Source of the DNA: SZUA-592 sp041556555
Lineage (GTDB): Bacteria > Pseudomonadota > Gammaproteobacteria > Eutrophobiales > Eutrophobiaceae
DNA length: 64,000 nt
Reading direction: 5' to 3'
NCBI GenBank assembly: GCA_041556555.1
Contig: JBFFIE010000006.1
Span: 15,292-79,291, forward strand
The notes beneath the pieces were generated by a model. It saw nothing but the letters and a program-made list of their open reading frames with translations. It did not search any database and had not been told where the DNA came from. Within the stretch, counting starts at the first letter, position 1; every line of letters begins with the position of its first letter. Position numbers and translations under genes: made by a program. Below are positions 25,532 through 35,114 of this stretch, piece after piece.

Positions 25532-26770
25532 CTATATCTGGCGAGAGGTCAGATCAATCAGTTTTCCAATGGTTAGCCCCTGTACCAGTATTGAAAAGAT
25601 GACTACAAAATAGGTAATGCTAAGTATCAGCTCACGTTCGCTACCCGCCGGAAGCGAAAGTGCCAGAGCGACTGATATGCCACCGCGGAGACCTCCCCAC
25701 GTTAGAATTTTTACGGTATGGGGACTGAATTCCCGGTAACGTTCCAGGATTTTCACTGGAATACTCACACTGATAAAACGGGCAAGCAGCACAACCAGCA
25801 CTGCGAGCATGCCTATAATCGCAAGTTTGGGGCTGAAACTGATAATCAATACTTCAAGGCCGATTAGGACAAAGAGGATGGCATTGAGTATTTCATCAAC
25901 AAGTTCCCAGAATGTATCAAGGTGTTCGCGCGTTAAATCACTCATGGCCAGCAGGCGGCCATGGTTACCGATCATGAGTCCGGCAACTACCACAGCAATG
26001 GGGCCGGAAACATGCAGGGCCAGTGCAAGTGCATAGCCACCTGTAACCAGGGCGAGTGTCAGCAGGATTTCCACCTGATAATTATCTACCCGGCTCAGTA
26101 AGGTATAGGTAATAAATCCGGTGATCAGACCGAAAAGTGCACCACCGACCGCCTCTTCAAGAAAAAGGCTCAGCATGGTGCCTGCGCTCATATCCACCTT
26201 TCCATATGCCAGGGCCGAGATAATGATGAACAGAACCACACCTATACCGTCATTGAACAATGACTCGCCGGTTATCTTTATCTCAAGAGACTTTGGTGCG
26301 CCGGCCTTTCGCAGGATAGACAAGACTGCAATGGGATCAGTAGGAGATATAAGTGCACCGAATAGCAGACAATAGATATAGCCTAGAGACAAGCCAAACC
26401 ACCTCAGTACAAACCAGATCAGTGTACCGATAATGAAAGTGGAGAGTAGAGTACTGATGCTTGCCATGCTGCCAATGATCCATTTTCTTTTTGCAAGATC
26501 ATCCAGATTGACATGCAGAGCGCCGGCAAACAAAAGGAAGCTCAATAATCCGTGCATTAATGTTTCATCAAAATCAACCTGCAGCAGCATCCTTTCCGCG
26601 GTTGATGAAATATCCAGCCCTGCAAGGTCCAGCAAAATAATAAAAATTGAGACAACCAGACTGATGACCATGACTCCGATTGTCGTCGGCAGGCGAAGAT
26701 AACAGAAATTCAGGTAGGCAAATGCCGCCGTGATGGTAATCAGAATAGCTATCAAGTCGAACAAATGCAT
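25532..26770 (-). CDS. Na+/H+ antiporter, CPA1/NhaP type
   Basis: Inner-membrane cation/proton exchanger for pH and sodium balance. The preferred start is ATG 26770 (MHLFDLIAILIT), preceded by GGGGA; it gives 412 residues with about 12 membrane helices. The key ion-site segments are FGALISPTDPIAVLSIL and GESLFNDGIGVVLF, both standard for CPA1 antiporters, plus TWGGLRGGISVALALSLP near the C-terminus. No large C-terminal cytoplasmic domain is present. An ATG 45 bases upstream is in frame but less likely. Confidence 0.9.
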   Translation of the reverse strand: MHLFDLIAILITITAAFAYLNFCYLRLPTTIGVMVISLVVSIFIILLDLAGLDISSTAERMLLQVDFDETLMHGLLSFLLFAGALHVNLDDLAKRKWIIGSMASISTLLSTFIIGTLIWFVLRWFGLSLGYIYCLLFGALISPTDPIAVLSILRKAGAPKSLEIKITGESLFNDGIGVVLFIIISALAYGKVDMSAGTMLSLFLEEAVGGALFGLITGFITYTLLSRVDNYQVEILLTLALVTGGYALALALHVSGPIAVVVAGLMIGNHGRLLAMSDLTREHLDTFWELVDEILNAILFVLIGLEVLIISFSPKLAIIGMLAVLVVLLARFISVSIPVKILERYREFSPHTVKILTWGGLRGGISVALALSLPAGSERELILSITYFVVIFSILVQGLTIGKLIDLTSRQI

Positions 26771-26851
26771 AAACTGTCCCCGGTTATTGAACTCAAGTAG
26801 TAGATATTTTATCAATGGTCAATGCTATAATGTCCATGAAATTATATTAAT

Positions 26852-27376
26852 ATGGAAATCATGTACATTACCCGGATTATTTTCATTTGCCTGCTCATTT
26901 CCAGTTTCTCACTGGAAGCGAGAATGTATCAATGGCGAGATCCTGAGACCGGGACTACGCAATTGTCCGGCAAGCCGCCGTCCTGGTATCGAAGTGCGGA
27001 GCGGGGACCACGTGTCATTGTCTTTGATGGAGAGAAGGTTATTGATGATACGGCAATTCCCCTGGATCCCCATCAGAGCAGGGAATTGCGCAAACAGGCC
27101 ATGATTAAGGCCGAGGAAGATATGCAAACGGCAAAGGCAAAAGCCACGGCAGCAGAGCAGATGAAGCCATTTATCGATGATCAATCTTCTTATCAAAATA
27201 ATAATTCAATGACTGAGCCTGTAATAGAAAACACAGCCACTAATCCTGTAGTTCAGAAAGAAGAAAAACTACGTTCCCTGGAAGAGCTGACTAAGGAAGA
27301 GATGCAGGCAATCATCCGGGAACTGGATAAATTGATAGAGTCAGAAGAAGAACTTGCGGAAGAACCCGGATCCTGA
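26852..27376 (+). CDS. Exported DUF4124-like protein
   Basis: A 174-residue protein with a signal sequence (IIFICLLISSFSLEA), followed at once by RMYQWRDPETGTTQLSGKPPSWY. This is the short motif of DUF4124-type domains, found at the N-terminus of many gammaproteobacterial envelope proteins. The rest is helical and charged (DMQTAKAKATAAEQM; LTKEEMQAIIRELDKLIESEEEL) and probably coiled coil. Function unknown. Two ATGs nine bases apart (26852 and 26861) can serve as start. It converges with the Ser/Thr kinase gene. Confidence 0.7.
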   Translation: MEIMYITRIIFICLLISSFSLEARMYQWRDPETGTTQLSGKPPSWYRSAERGPRVIVFDGEKVIDDTAIPLDPHQSRELRKQAMIKAEEDMQTAKAKATAAEQMKPFIDDQSSYQNNNSMTEPVIENTATNPVVQKEEKLRSLEELTKEEMQAIIRELDKLIESEEELAEEPGS

Positions 27377-27389
27377 ATCTGTCTGAGCC

Positions 27390-28769
27390 TCAGAACATTT
27401 CCTTTACTTTTTCCAACAGGGATTTCTCACTGGTTTCATCCACAAGTGCTTGCAGTGAACGTAAAGCGGAATTTTGGGAATCAATTTTAAGTCCAATGCT
27501 GATATATGCTTCTGTTTTATCAACATCATTATTGGCGAAAGATTTCTCTGCAAGGAAGGCGTAGCGTTCTGCGATCTCCTTAATGCCATTTTTTGCAATT
27601 TCATTGTCCGGCCTGATCTTGAGTAACCTGGAAAAATAATAATAGGCGTTATCTTTTTCCGGATAGGTCAATTTGTATTCCTCCAGGCTTTTATTGCCGA
27701 GCCAGACCAGGGCATTAATCATTTCTTCCGTTACTTTTATATCAGGGCTGGGCATCAACTGTGAATGGCCGGCAGAATCAAGCGTGGTTGCAACAGGAAT
27801 TGACTCAAGATCAACAACAGGAATGCTTTTGAGCCGGTAATCAACATATTGTACAGCACCGAAGAAAACTACAGAAACGAATAGAAGTAAGAATAAAACA
27901 ATGTGATGCGCTTTGAATTTTTTCTCCGCATATTTTCCTGTCAGGTCAAGGTCCAGTAATGAAGGTTCCGATTTCCCCAGTATCTCCTTGATGCCGTCCA
28001 TCATTTCAACCGCGCTGGCAAATCGCTCCTCCTTGTTTTTAGCCATGATTTTGTCAAGAAATGGCTGGTACCTGGACAGGCTCTCGGGAAGTTCGGGTAC
28101 CGGGGCTTTCAGGTGCTGGGTCACAACCTTGTAAACATTTTTTCCATAGTACGGTTTAACACCGGTAAGCATTTCATAGAACACACAGCCAAGGCTGTAG
28201 ATATCGGACCGTTCATCAATTTCATTTCCGCCGGCCTGTTCCGGGCTGATGTAATTCGGACTTCCCAGGAAACCGGAAGTTTTGGTCAGATCCAGATCAT
28301 TGTCCATTTGTTTTGCTATGCCAAAATCTGTCAACAGGGGCGTATTGTCTTCACGAAAAAGAATGTTGGCAGGCTTTACATCGCGATGAACAATACCATG
28401 CTCATGGGCAACTTTAAGACCACTGCCGATCTGCATCAGGTAATTCAGGGCCTCAACCGGATCAAAGGGAATGCCCATGCGTGATTTGAGATCACCGCCT
28501 TTTATATACTCCATTGAAATGTACAGGGAATTGGAATCCGTAACCCCGATGTCATGGACGGTTATGATGTTGGGATGGTTTAATGAGGCTACAATACGAC
28601 CTTCCTCGAGAAATCGCCCGATACGCACGGCATCGTCACTCTCATTACCCGCGAGTTCCATGATTTTCAGCACAACAGGCCTGGAAAGGGATAGTTGGGT
28701 AGCCAGATAAACGCTGGCCATACCTCCCTTGCCGATTTGCTCGGTTATCTCGTAGCCGGGGATTTCCAT
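27390..28769 (-). CDS. Membrane Ser/Thr protein kinase (PknB-like) with TPR-like C-terminus
   Basis: A 459-residue eukaryotic-type kinase. The catalytic domain has the Gly loop IGKGGMASVYLA, the VVLK lysine, the catalytic loop HRDVKPANIL and the Mg-binding DFGIAK, so it looks active. The activation segment is GSPNYISPEQAGG. One membrane span near residues 285-310 (HHIVLFLLLFVSVVFFGAV) is followed by an extracytoplasmic helical part (YYFSRLLKIRPDNEIAKNGI and a second similar unit), much like kinases with TPR ends. No phosphatase or FHA partner is adjacent. Its targets are unknown. Confidence 0.9.
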   Translation of the reverse strand: MEIPGYEITEQIGKGGMASVYLATQLSLSRPVVLKIMELAGNESDDAVRIGRFLEEGRIVASLNHPNIITVHDIGVTDSNSLYISMEYIKGGDLKSRMGIPFDPVEALNYLMQIGSGLKVAHEHGIVHRDVKPANILFREDNTPLLTDFGIAKQMDNDLDLTKTSGFLGSPNYISPEQAGGNEIDERSDIYSLGCVFYEMLTGVKPYYGKNVYKVVTQHLKAPVPELPESLSRYQPFLDKIMAKNKEERFASAVEMMDGIKEILGKSEPSLLDLDLTGKYAEKKFKAHHIVLFLLLFVSVVFFGAVQYVDYRLKSIPVVDLESIPVATTLDSAGHSQLMPSPDIKVTEEMINALVWLGNKSLEEYKLTYPEKDNAYYYFSRLLKIRPDNEIAKNGIKEIAERYAFLAEKSFANNDVDKTEAYISIGLKIDSQNSALRSLQALVDETSEKSLLEKVKEMF

Positions 28770-28982
28770 TTGTCTTTTCGGATATTGGCAAACAACATGT
28801 CAGATATTGTCAAGGATAATGATTTATTGATTTTTTGAATAGATGTTTGTCATCACAATAATTGGTAGAATTCTGTCCAGGGTACATCAGGAGCATGCCT
28901 GATTTGGTTATCTTCTGGCATTGCGCCTCTACTCATGGTCAGGGATACTGGTCGATATAACAAATTCAAGAAAAGATATTTC

Positions 28983-29441
28983 ATGGTACCGGATATTTCA
29001 AATGACCGTCGGTCAACATCCAATCCGCACATAGATCACATGCTGGATGGACGCAGAGAGCTGTTGTCCCTCTATGTGAAATTGGCAAAGATTCAACCTG
29101 AAAATATGGACAGCGAAGATCAGGATTTAATGGAAGAATTCTGTCAGGCGCTGGTTGACTATATCGCAGCTGGCCATTTTTGCCTGTATGACCGTATTGA
29201 ATCGGGCCGGGAAAGGCGCAAGGCTGTGGCGGAGTTTGCACAAAAGATATATCCACACGTTGAAGAGTCCACGCGCATCTCACTGGAGTTCAGCGAGCGC
29301 TATAATTCGGGGATTGAGCAAAGAGACCATTCTAATTTCGCATTACATGTATCCAAGCTGGGAGAATATCTCACCACCCGGATTGAGCTCGAGGACCAGT
29401 TAATCCAGTGTCTTCTGCCATCTGCCCCAAAAATAGCCTGA
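28983..29441 (+). CDS. rsd: Rsd/AlgQ family sigma-70 regulator
   Basis: Small helical protein that binds region 4 of the housekeeping sigma factor. With ATG 28983 it has 152 residues. An in-frame ATG at 28935 would add 16, and neither has a strong ribosome-binding site. The Rsd/AlgQ features are HMLDGRRELLSLYVKLA, LMEEFCQALVDYIAAGHF, YDRIESGRERR and FSERYNSG near the sigma-contact surface. It is divergent from the kinase gene. The ATCAGG/CCTGAT repeat at 28886-28903 lies in the shared upstream region. Confidence 0.85.
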   Translation: MVPDISNDRRSTSNPHIDHMLDGRRELLSLYVKLAKIQPENMDSEDQDLMEEFCQALVDYIAAGHFCLYDRIESGRERRKAVAEFAQKIYPHVEESTRISLEFSERYNSGIEQRDHSNFALHVSKLGEYLTTRIELEDQLIQCLLPSAPKIA

Positions 29442-29459
29442 ATAAAAATATTTTGCCGG

Positions 29460-29777
29460 CTAGTTGTCCTGCTGCTTTCTGATATATAAACCATCAACAA
29501 AATCGCAAAAATAGTCGTTAATCTGGGGGTGTATGATTGGCTGGAGTGAATCATCTGGCTCAAGATTTCTTTCTGCCACATAGGTTTCGTGCAATGCGTT
29601 GTGGACGAGGACCCGGTACCATGGGGCATCACGGGGTGGCCTGGTCAATGCTATATTCTGATACCAGTCCTCTGAACCGAGGTAGACTGGGTCAACATCA
29701 ACGATAACACCCCGGTAATTGAACAATTTGTGCGTGATTAGCTGGCCTACGCTGAATTTTGACTTGCTGATGCGCAT
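29460..29777 (-). CDS. hspQ: Heat shock protein HspQ
   Basis: Small hemimethylated-DNA-binding/YccV-type protein; in Enterobacteria HspQ acts as a specificity factor for Lon and in turnover of DnaA. The start at ATG 29777 (MRISKSKFSVGQLI) gives 105 residues, the normal family size; the longer open frame to 29894 is rejected. The family core is KFSVGQLITHKLFNYRGVIVDVDP, then APWYRVLVHNALHETYVAERNL. It is divergent from bioA, with 64 bases between. Confidence 0.9.
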   Translation of the reverse strand: MRISKSKFSVGQLITHKLFNYRGVIVDVDPVYLGSEDWYQNIALTRPPRDAPWYRVLVHNALHETYVAERNLEPDDSLQPIIHPQINDYFCDFVDGLYIRKQQDN

Positions 29778-29841
29778 TCTGGTTTCAATACATCCATCAC
29801 CCTGGAAAGAATAGCAGATAATTGTATTTCCCTGATTAATT

Positions 29842-31188
29842 ATGTCCTCTGATTTTGCCAAGCGTGATTTAAATGTAGTCTGGCACCCATGCACCCAGAT
29901 GAAAGATCATGAAACCATTCCCCTGATAACCATCAGGCGGGGGAAAGGTGTCTGGCTGGAAGATACGGATGGAAATCGTTACATAGATGCAATCAGTTCC
30001 TGGTGGGTCAACCTGTTTGGTCACAGCAACCCCGTTATTAATGCAGCGATTAGTCGCCAGGTCGAGCAAATTGAACATGTGATGCTGGCAGGGCTCTCCC
30101 ATGAACCGGTGATCAGCCTGTCGGAAGAACTGGTTTCACTGACGCCACCGGGACTGGCCCATTGCTTTTATGCCGATAATGGATCTTCCGCTATCGAGGT
30201 TGCCCTGAAAATGAGTTTCCATTACTGGCGAAACATGGGGAAACACAGGAAACAGCGTTTTATCAGCCTTGATAACAGTTATCATGGTGAGACGCTGGGT
30301 GCCCTGTCTGTCGGCAACGTTGCCTTATATAAGGAGACGTACTCACCGCTTCTCCTTGACACTCTTATTGCCCCGAGTCCGGATTGCTACGATCGGGAGC
30401 CGGGTGAGTCGTGGGATTCACACAGCCGCAAGCAATTCACTGAAATGGAGAAGCTGCTACAGCAACATGCCGATGAGGTTTGTGCCGTATTTATTGAGCC
30501 CCTGGTCCAGTGCGCGGGCAATATGCGCATGTATCATCCAGTATATCTGTCCCTTCTGAGAGAAGCCTGTGATCGTTATGGTGTGCATCTTATTGCAGAT
30601 GAGATCGCAGTTGGCTTTGGCCGCACAGGCACCATGTTTGCCTGTGAACAGGCCGATATCACACCGGACTTCCTGTGTTTGTCCAAGGGCCTGACCGGTG
30701 GTTATCTGCCGTTGGCCGTTACCATGACGACAGACGAGGTGTACCGGGCGTTTTACGATGACTACATCAACCTGACGGCTTTTCTGCACTCCCACAGTTA
30801 TACTGGTAATCCACTGGGCTGTGTCGCCGCCCTGGCTACCCTTGAACTGTTTACGGCGTCTGATGTGTTGGGCAGAAACCGTGAACTGGCTGGGCAAATG
30901 CAGAACATGACGCGGGACCTCATTGACCATCCGAACGTAGCCGATGTCCGTCAACATGGCATGATCCTCGCTATTGAACTGATCAAGAACAGGGAAACCC
31001 GTGAGCCTTTCCCCTGGCAGGAACGACGCGGCATGAGAGTGTATCAATATGGCTTGACCCGGGGTGTGTTCTTGCGTCCGCTCGGCAACGTGGTTTACCT
31101 GATGCCTCCTTATGTGATCAGTAATGATGAACTGGCCCAGGTGATCCGCGTGGCCGGGGAAGGTATAGACAAGGCCGTGCAGGACTAG
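29842..31188 (+). CDS. bioA: Adenosylmethionine-8-amino-7-oxononanoate aminotransferase
   Basis: PLP enzyme of biotin synthesis that makes 7,8-diaminopelargonate using SAM as amino donor. The 448 residues open with VVWHPCTQMKDHETIP, diagnostic for BioA. FYADNGSSAIEVALKM binds the cofactor phosphate, YHGETLGALS and ADEIAVGFGRTG follow, and the Schiff-base lysine lies in CLSKGLTGGYLPL. No other biotin gene is nearby, so the pathway is scattered. It is followed after two bases by rsmE. Confidence 0.95.
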   Translation: MSSDFAKRDLNVVWHPCTQMKDHETIPLITIRRGKGVWLEDTDGNRYIDAISSWWVNLFGHSNPVINAAISRQVEQIEHVMLAGLSHEPVISLSEELVSLTPPGLAHCFYADNGSSAIEVALKMSFHYWRNMGKHRKQRFISLDNSYHGETLGALSVGNVALYKETYSPLLLDTLIAPSPDCYDREPGESWDSHSRKQFTEMEKLLQQHADEVCAVFIEPLVQCAGNMRMYHPVYLSLLREACDRYGVHLIADEIAVGFGRTGTMFACEQADITPDFLCLSKGLTGGYLPLAVTMTTDEVYRAFYDDYINLTAFLHSHSYTGNPLGCVAALATLELFTASDVLGRNRELAGQMQNMTRDLIDHPNVADVRQHGMILAIELIKNRETREPFPWQERRGMRVYQYGLTRGVFLRPLGNVVYLMPPYVISNDELAQVIRVAGEGIDKAVQD

Positions 31189-31190
31189 CC

Positions 31191-31919
31191 ATGCGCACAC
31201 TCAGGGTCTTTGTAGACGCACCGCTTGCGGCAGGCTCAAGCCAGATACTTGCAAACGAGACCGCACATCACCTGAGAACGGTATTGCGCATCAAACCAGG
31301 CCAGTCCTTGCAGGTGTTCAACGGCAAAGGCGGCTATTTTGATGCCAACATTACTGCGTGCAATAAAAAGCAGGTAAGCATCGAGCTTGGTCAACACCAT
31401 GAGGTCGACAATGAATCACCCCTTGCCATTACGCTATTACAGGGCATATCACGTGGACAAAAAATGGACCTGGCCCTGCAAAAGGCCGTGGAACTCGGCG
31501 TGACCCGGGTGATCCCGGTCAACTGTTGCCATACCGGTGTCAAGCTGGACCAGGACAAGACCGGGAAACGCCGCGACCATTGGCAAAAGATCGCTATCAA
31601 TGCCTGCGAGCAATGTGGCAGGAATACAGTCCCAGATGTGGATTTACCCCAGGATTTCAATGAGGCCCTTGCGGCTCAGCCAGAAGGACTGAAGATTATC
31701 CTCCACCCTGCCGACGGAGTGTCCTTGCAATCACTGGATCCACCTCATCATGTGATATTGCTGGTTGGCCCGGAAGGCGGTTTCAGTGAAACTGAAATCG
31801 AACAGGCCAGGAAGGCAGCATTTCAGAGCGTCACGCTCGGTCCCCGCGTATTACGTACAGAAACGGCAGCCATGGCGGCGCTGGCGGCGTGTCAGGCCCT
31901 GTGGGGAGATATCCGGTAA
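31191..31919 (+). CDS. rsmE: 16S rRNA (uracil-1498-N3)-methyltransferase
   Basis: SPOUT-fold SAM methyltransferase acting on U1498 in the decoding region of 16S rRNA. The 242 residues start with a PUA-like domain (HHLRTVLRIKPGQSLQVFNG). LLQGISRGQKMDLALQKAVELGV and the SPOUT knot motifs LLVGPEGGFSETE and LGPRVLRTETA complete the family pattern. It is cotranscribed with bioA (two-base gap) and probably with gshA, which starts 41 bases after its stop. Confidence 0.95.
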   Translation: MRTLRVFVDAPLAAGSSQILANETAHHLRTVLRIKPGQSLQVFNGKGGYFDANITACNKKQVSIELGQHHEVDNESPLAITLLQGISRGQKMDLALQKAVELGVTRVIPVNCCHTGVKLDQDKTGKRRDHWQKIAINACEQCGRNTVPDVDLPQDFNEALAAQPEGLKIILHPADGVSLQSLDPPHHVILLVGPEGGFSETEIEQARKAAFQSVTLGPRVLRTETAAMAALAACQALWGDIR

Positions 31920-31960
31920 AATCTACTTCTCACTCATGTTTAAGCTACAATGAAACCGTT

Positions 31961-33283
31961 ATGATGAATCAGACCGTGCCACATTTGACAACGGCTCTCA
32001 GTGGGCCACTGCACCTGGTCGAAAGCCATTTACAGTCGCATATGACAGAAATTGAATCCTGGTTCCGGTGTCAGTGGAAGCATGTCAAGGAGCCATTTTA
32101 CACCTCAGTCGATATTCGCAATGCCGGTTACAAGATCGCCCCGGTTGATACCAATCTGTTTCCTGCCGGTTTTAATAACCTGAATCCCGTATTTGAATCC
32201 CTCTGTATCCAAGCGGTGCAGTTGACCATTGAGCGTATGGCCGAACCAATCGACCGGATCATGGTGATTCCCGAAAAACATACCCGCAACCTCTATTATC
32301 TTGAAAACCTGGCGGTACTGGTTGAGATCATAGAGAAGGCCGGTTTCGAGGTCCGGATTGGCTCAACCCTGGAGGACCTTGAGGCACCTAAAACCATAGC
32401 GTTGGATTCAGGCCGTGAAGTGGTTCTCGAACCTGTAACCCGTGAGGGCAGTAAACTGCAAGTCGGTGACTTCGTGCCGGAACTTATTATCCTCAATAAT
32501 GATTTGTCTTCGGGACGGCCGGCCCTGCTGGAAAATCTTAATCAACGTATTACGCCTGATTTAAACATGGGCTGGAGCACTCGGCTCAAGTCTACCCATT
32601 TTGCCCATTACCAGACCGTGTGTCAGGATTTTGGCAAGCACATCGGTCTTGATCCATGGTTGATCGATCCCCTGTTTCGAAATTGTGGCGAGATCGACTT
32701 TATGAAACGGGAAGGGGAATCCTGCCTGGAAAAAAACGTGGCTGCCCTGCTGGAAGAGATTCGCAAAAAGTACGATGAATATGATGTGCAGTGTGAACCC
32801 TTTGTCATGATCAAGGCCGATAGCGGGACCTATGGCATGGGCATTATGACAGTGAAGGGTGTTGATGAAATCAAGGACCTGAATCGCAAACAACGCACCC
32901 GCATGGCTACGGTCAAGGAAGGGCAGAAGGTTAGCAAGGTCCTGATCCAGGAAGGGGTGTACACCCATGAAAAATGGGGTGATGTCGATTCAGTTGCTGA
33001 ACCGGTAGTGTATCTCGTTGGCCACAGTGTGGTCGGAGGTTTTTATCGGGTGCACAGCGGCCGTTCCGCGAATGAGAACCTCAATTCACCCGGGATGCGT
33101 TTTGAGCCCTTGGCGTTCGATGATTGTTGTATATCGCCGGACAAGCACCAGTCACCTGATGCGCATGCCAATCGCTTTTATACTTATGGTGTAATTGCGC
33201 GGCTCGCCATGCTGGCAGCAGCCAGGGAAATGACCGGCACTACTCCGGCGGCGGCTGCTTCAAATTCTTCCGGATGTAACTGA
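31961..33283 (+). CDS. gshA: Glutamate-cysteine ligase, Acidithiobacillus type
   Basis: First enzyme of glutathione synthesis. The start at ATG 31961 (MMNQTVPHLTTAL) gives 440 residues; a longer open frame overlaps rsmE and is less likely. The sequence matches the gshA_ferroox group rather than E. coli GshA: YTSVDIRNAGYKIAPVDTNLFPAG, NDLSSGRPALL, FVMIKADSGTYGMGIMTVK and GGFYRVHSGRSANENLNSPG. The C-terminal 15 codons overlap the convergent algR by 44 bases. A neighbouring gshB is not present in this window. Confidence 0.9.
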   Translation: MMNQTVPHLTTALSGPLHLVESHLQSHMTEIESWFRCQWKHVKEPFYTSVDIRNAGYKIAPVDTNLFPAGFNNLNPVFESLCIQAVQLTIERMAEPIDRIMVIPEKHTRNLYYLENLAVLVEIIEKAGFEVRIGSTLEDLEAPKTIALDSGREVVLEPVTREGSKLQVGDFVPELIILNNDLSSGRPALLENLNQRITPDLNMGWSTRLKSTHFAHYQTVCQDFGKHIGLDPWLIDPLFRNCGEIDFMKREGESCLEKNVAALLEEIRKKYDEYDVQCEPFVMIKADSGTYGMGIMTVKGVDEIKDLNRKQRTRMATVKEGQKVSKVLIQEGVYTHEKWGDVDSVAEPVVYLVGHSVVGGFYRVHSGRSANENLNSPGMRFEPLAFDDCCISPDKHQSPDAHANRFYTYGVIARLAMLAAAREMTGTTPAAAASNSSGCN

Positions 33284-33983
33284 TATTCCGACGGCTCACC
33301 GCCAACCTGGCATCTACTCCATTCAGCAAGATTTCCGGTTGGCCCTGATCATCTTTGACGATACTGTCAATATGTTTGCGGGCAACCAGCGCATTACGGT
33401 GAATCCGAACAAACTGATCCCCGAATTCTTCTTCCAGTGACTGCAAGGATTCGTCCAGCAACAACTGGCCACCTGGCCAGCCAGCGACGACATATTTTTG
33501 TTCTGCCTTGAAGTAACGGATGTCTTCAACAGCTACCAGTTTCAATTCACCTTTAAATGTTGCACTGAGGTAAGTCCTGTTTTTCTCAGGTTCCTGTTCT
33601 CGTCTTAGCTGGTTAATTGCTGCCTCTTTCAACAAGCTGGCACGACGTAACGCCAGTTCAAGCCGGTCTTTTTTTACGGGCTTGAGCAGGTAATCAATAG
33701 CGTGAGCCTCAAAGGCCTGCAAGGCATGGTCTTCATATGCGGTGGTAAAGATGATTACCGGGCCGGGGTCGAGGTGACTCAGGTGATGTGCCGCTTCGAG
33801 GCCGTCCATCACCGGCATGCGGATATCCATCAAGATAATATCTGCTGGCGATGAGGACATTTTGTTTACCGCATCCAGACCATTTTCCGCCTGCTCGGTT
33901 TCATAGTGCTCGTCAATATCGGCCGTAAGTCTCTGCAACCGTTCCCTGGCCAGTGGCTCATCATCAACGATCAATATCTTCAT
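33240..33983 (-). CDS. algR: AlgR-like LytTR response regulator
   Basis: DNA-binding response regulator. The N-terminal receiver is complete (ILIVDDEPLARERLQRL, phospho-acceptor Asp in ILMDIRMPVMDG, IFTTAYEDHA, YLLKPVKKDRL). The C-terminal LytTR domain shows FKGELKLVAVEDIRYFKAEQKYV, VRIHRNALVARKHIDSI and VSRRNISYIRKNL. At 247 residues it equals AlgR of Pseudomonas, which controls alginate and type IV pilus genes. Its start overlaps the end of algZ by 20 bases. A regulatory link to the pilus loci here is plausible but unproven. Confidence 0.88.
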   Translation of the reverse strand: MKILIVDDEPLARERLQRLTADIDEHYETEQAENGLDAVNKMSSSPADIILMDIRMPVMDGLEAAHHLSHLDPGPVIIFTTAYEDHALQAFEAHAIDYLLKPVKKDRLELALRRASLLKEAAINQLRREQEPEKNRTYLSATFKGELKLVAVEDIRYFKAEQKYVVAGWPGGQLLLDESLQSLEEEFGDQFVRIHRNALVARKHIDSIVKDDQGQPEILLNGVDARLAVSRRNISYIRKNLKQPPPE

Positions 33984-35025
33984 ATGGATACGGTATCACG
34001 ATTTCGGCACAGTACTCATCGCCTTCTATGTAGGATGAGAGTTTTCCACGGTGACCGAAAAAAACCTCGACACGTTGGCGTATGTTTTTCAACGCCAGCT
34101 GATTGCCGCTGTGTGGATCGGTCGGATCATCTTCCGGCAGTGGATTGATGACCTGAATGGTGAAGGCTTTCGGATCTTTCCTGCCGCGGATAGTAATATA
34201 GCCGCCTTCCGGTAATCGCTCGATGCCGTGGTATATCGCGTTTTCAATCAGAGGTTGCACCGTCAGCGAGGGCAAACGGGCATCCAGTGGCAGGTCATCC
34301 AAATCCCAGTTGACCGTAAGCCGTTTACCCAGCCGGTGTTCCTCGATCCGCAAATAGCCACGGCAAAGCGAGATTTCCTCACTCACGTTGACCAGTTGCC
34401 GGGCATCCTGCAGGCTGACACGGAACAGATCGGAAAGGTCTTCAATGGCCTCTTCCGCAAGTCGGGGTTCACTGCGTGTCAGACTGGCAATGATGTTCAT
34501 GCAGTTGAAAAGAAAATGTGGTCTGATGCGGGACTGTAAGGCCTGGATGCGGGATTCCGATTCCCGTTCCAGGTTTCGTCGCCATTGATGCTGAACATAG
34601 AAATAGCGAAGTGCCAGCGCACTGACAATCGCACTGATGCCCAGTGATCGGCCGGTAAACAGGGCGTGTGAATCGGTGCTGCCAAATGACAGCTCCGGCG
34701 AATTCTGGATTAACCACCAGGCGATCTCGGTAATGACAAGGCTTACCAGCAGGATTAACAGGTAACTCAGTGTCGCCACGACCGGGTCAGGCAGCTTTTT
34801 GAGATAGGGTCGACTGATGCATAACATGGCCACGCTGCTCAACGCTATCCACTGAATGAACAGGGAGTAATGTGCGAGGTCAGATGCACTCCTGAGCAGA
34901 CGTGTAGAAAGTCCCAGTGTCAACAAGATCGCTAACAATTCGGCGATCAGTACAACTACGAAGACCATGCGCACATTGCAGAAATCGGGCAGAAATGAGC
35001 TGTTGTCAAGGTCGTCGGAATTCAT
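33964..35025 (-). CDS. algZ: AlgZ/FimS-like LytS-family histidine kinase
   Basis: Membrane sensor paired with AlgR. The start at ATG 35025 (MNSDDLDNSSFLPDF) gives 353 residues. Four to six hydrophobic segments (FVVVLIAELLAILLTLGLST, YLLILLVSLVITEIAWWLI) precede the HisKA_7TM/LytS-type core ALQSRIRPHFLFNCMNIIASL, where the His of RPHFLFN is the phosphorylation site in LytS-type kinases. The ATPase part shows LTVQPLIENAIYHGIE. FimS of Pseudomonas is thought not to autophosphorylate efficiently; whether that holds here cannot be seen. It is divergent from argH. Confidence 0.87.
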   Translation of the reverse strand: MNSDDLDNSSFLPDFCNVRMVFVVVLIAELLAILLTLGLSTRLLRSASDLAHYSLFIQWIALSSVAMLCISRPYLKKLPDPVVATLSYLLILLVSLVITEIAWWLIQNSPELSFGSTDSHALFTGRSLGISAIVSALALRYFYVQHQWRRNLERESESRIQALQSRIRPHFLFNCMNIIASLTRSEPRLAEEAIEDLSDLFRVSLQDARQLVNVSEEISLCRGYLRIEEHRLGKRLTVNWDLDDLPLDARLPSLTVQPLIENAIYHGIERLPEGGYITIRGRKDPKAFTIQVINPLPEDDPTDPHSGNQLALKNIRQRVEVFFGHRGKLSSYIEGDEYCAEIVIPYPYEDIDR

Positions 35026-35114
35026 GGTTTGAAAACAATTATTTGTTGTACGCTTGCGATATAATGCGGGCCATTCCCCGGCAGCATAATGCCAGTGCAC
35101 AGTATACAGCCGAT

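Noticed and set aside
28886..28903. ATCAGG-N6-CCTGAT repeat before rsd as an operator
   Set aside because: The arms are only six bases and nothing links it to a known regulator. It is mentioned with rsd only.
29777..29894. N-terminal extension of HspQ
   Set aside because: It crosses into the bioA start region on the other strand, and the family begins at MRISKSKF.
34917..35114. Extended argH start inside algZ
   Set aside because: No homology to ArgH, and it would overlap a divergent gene.
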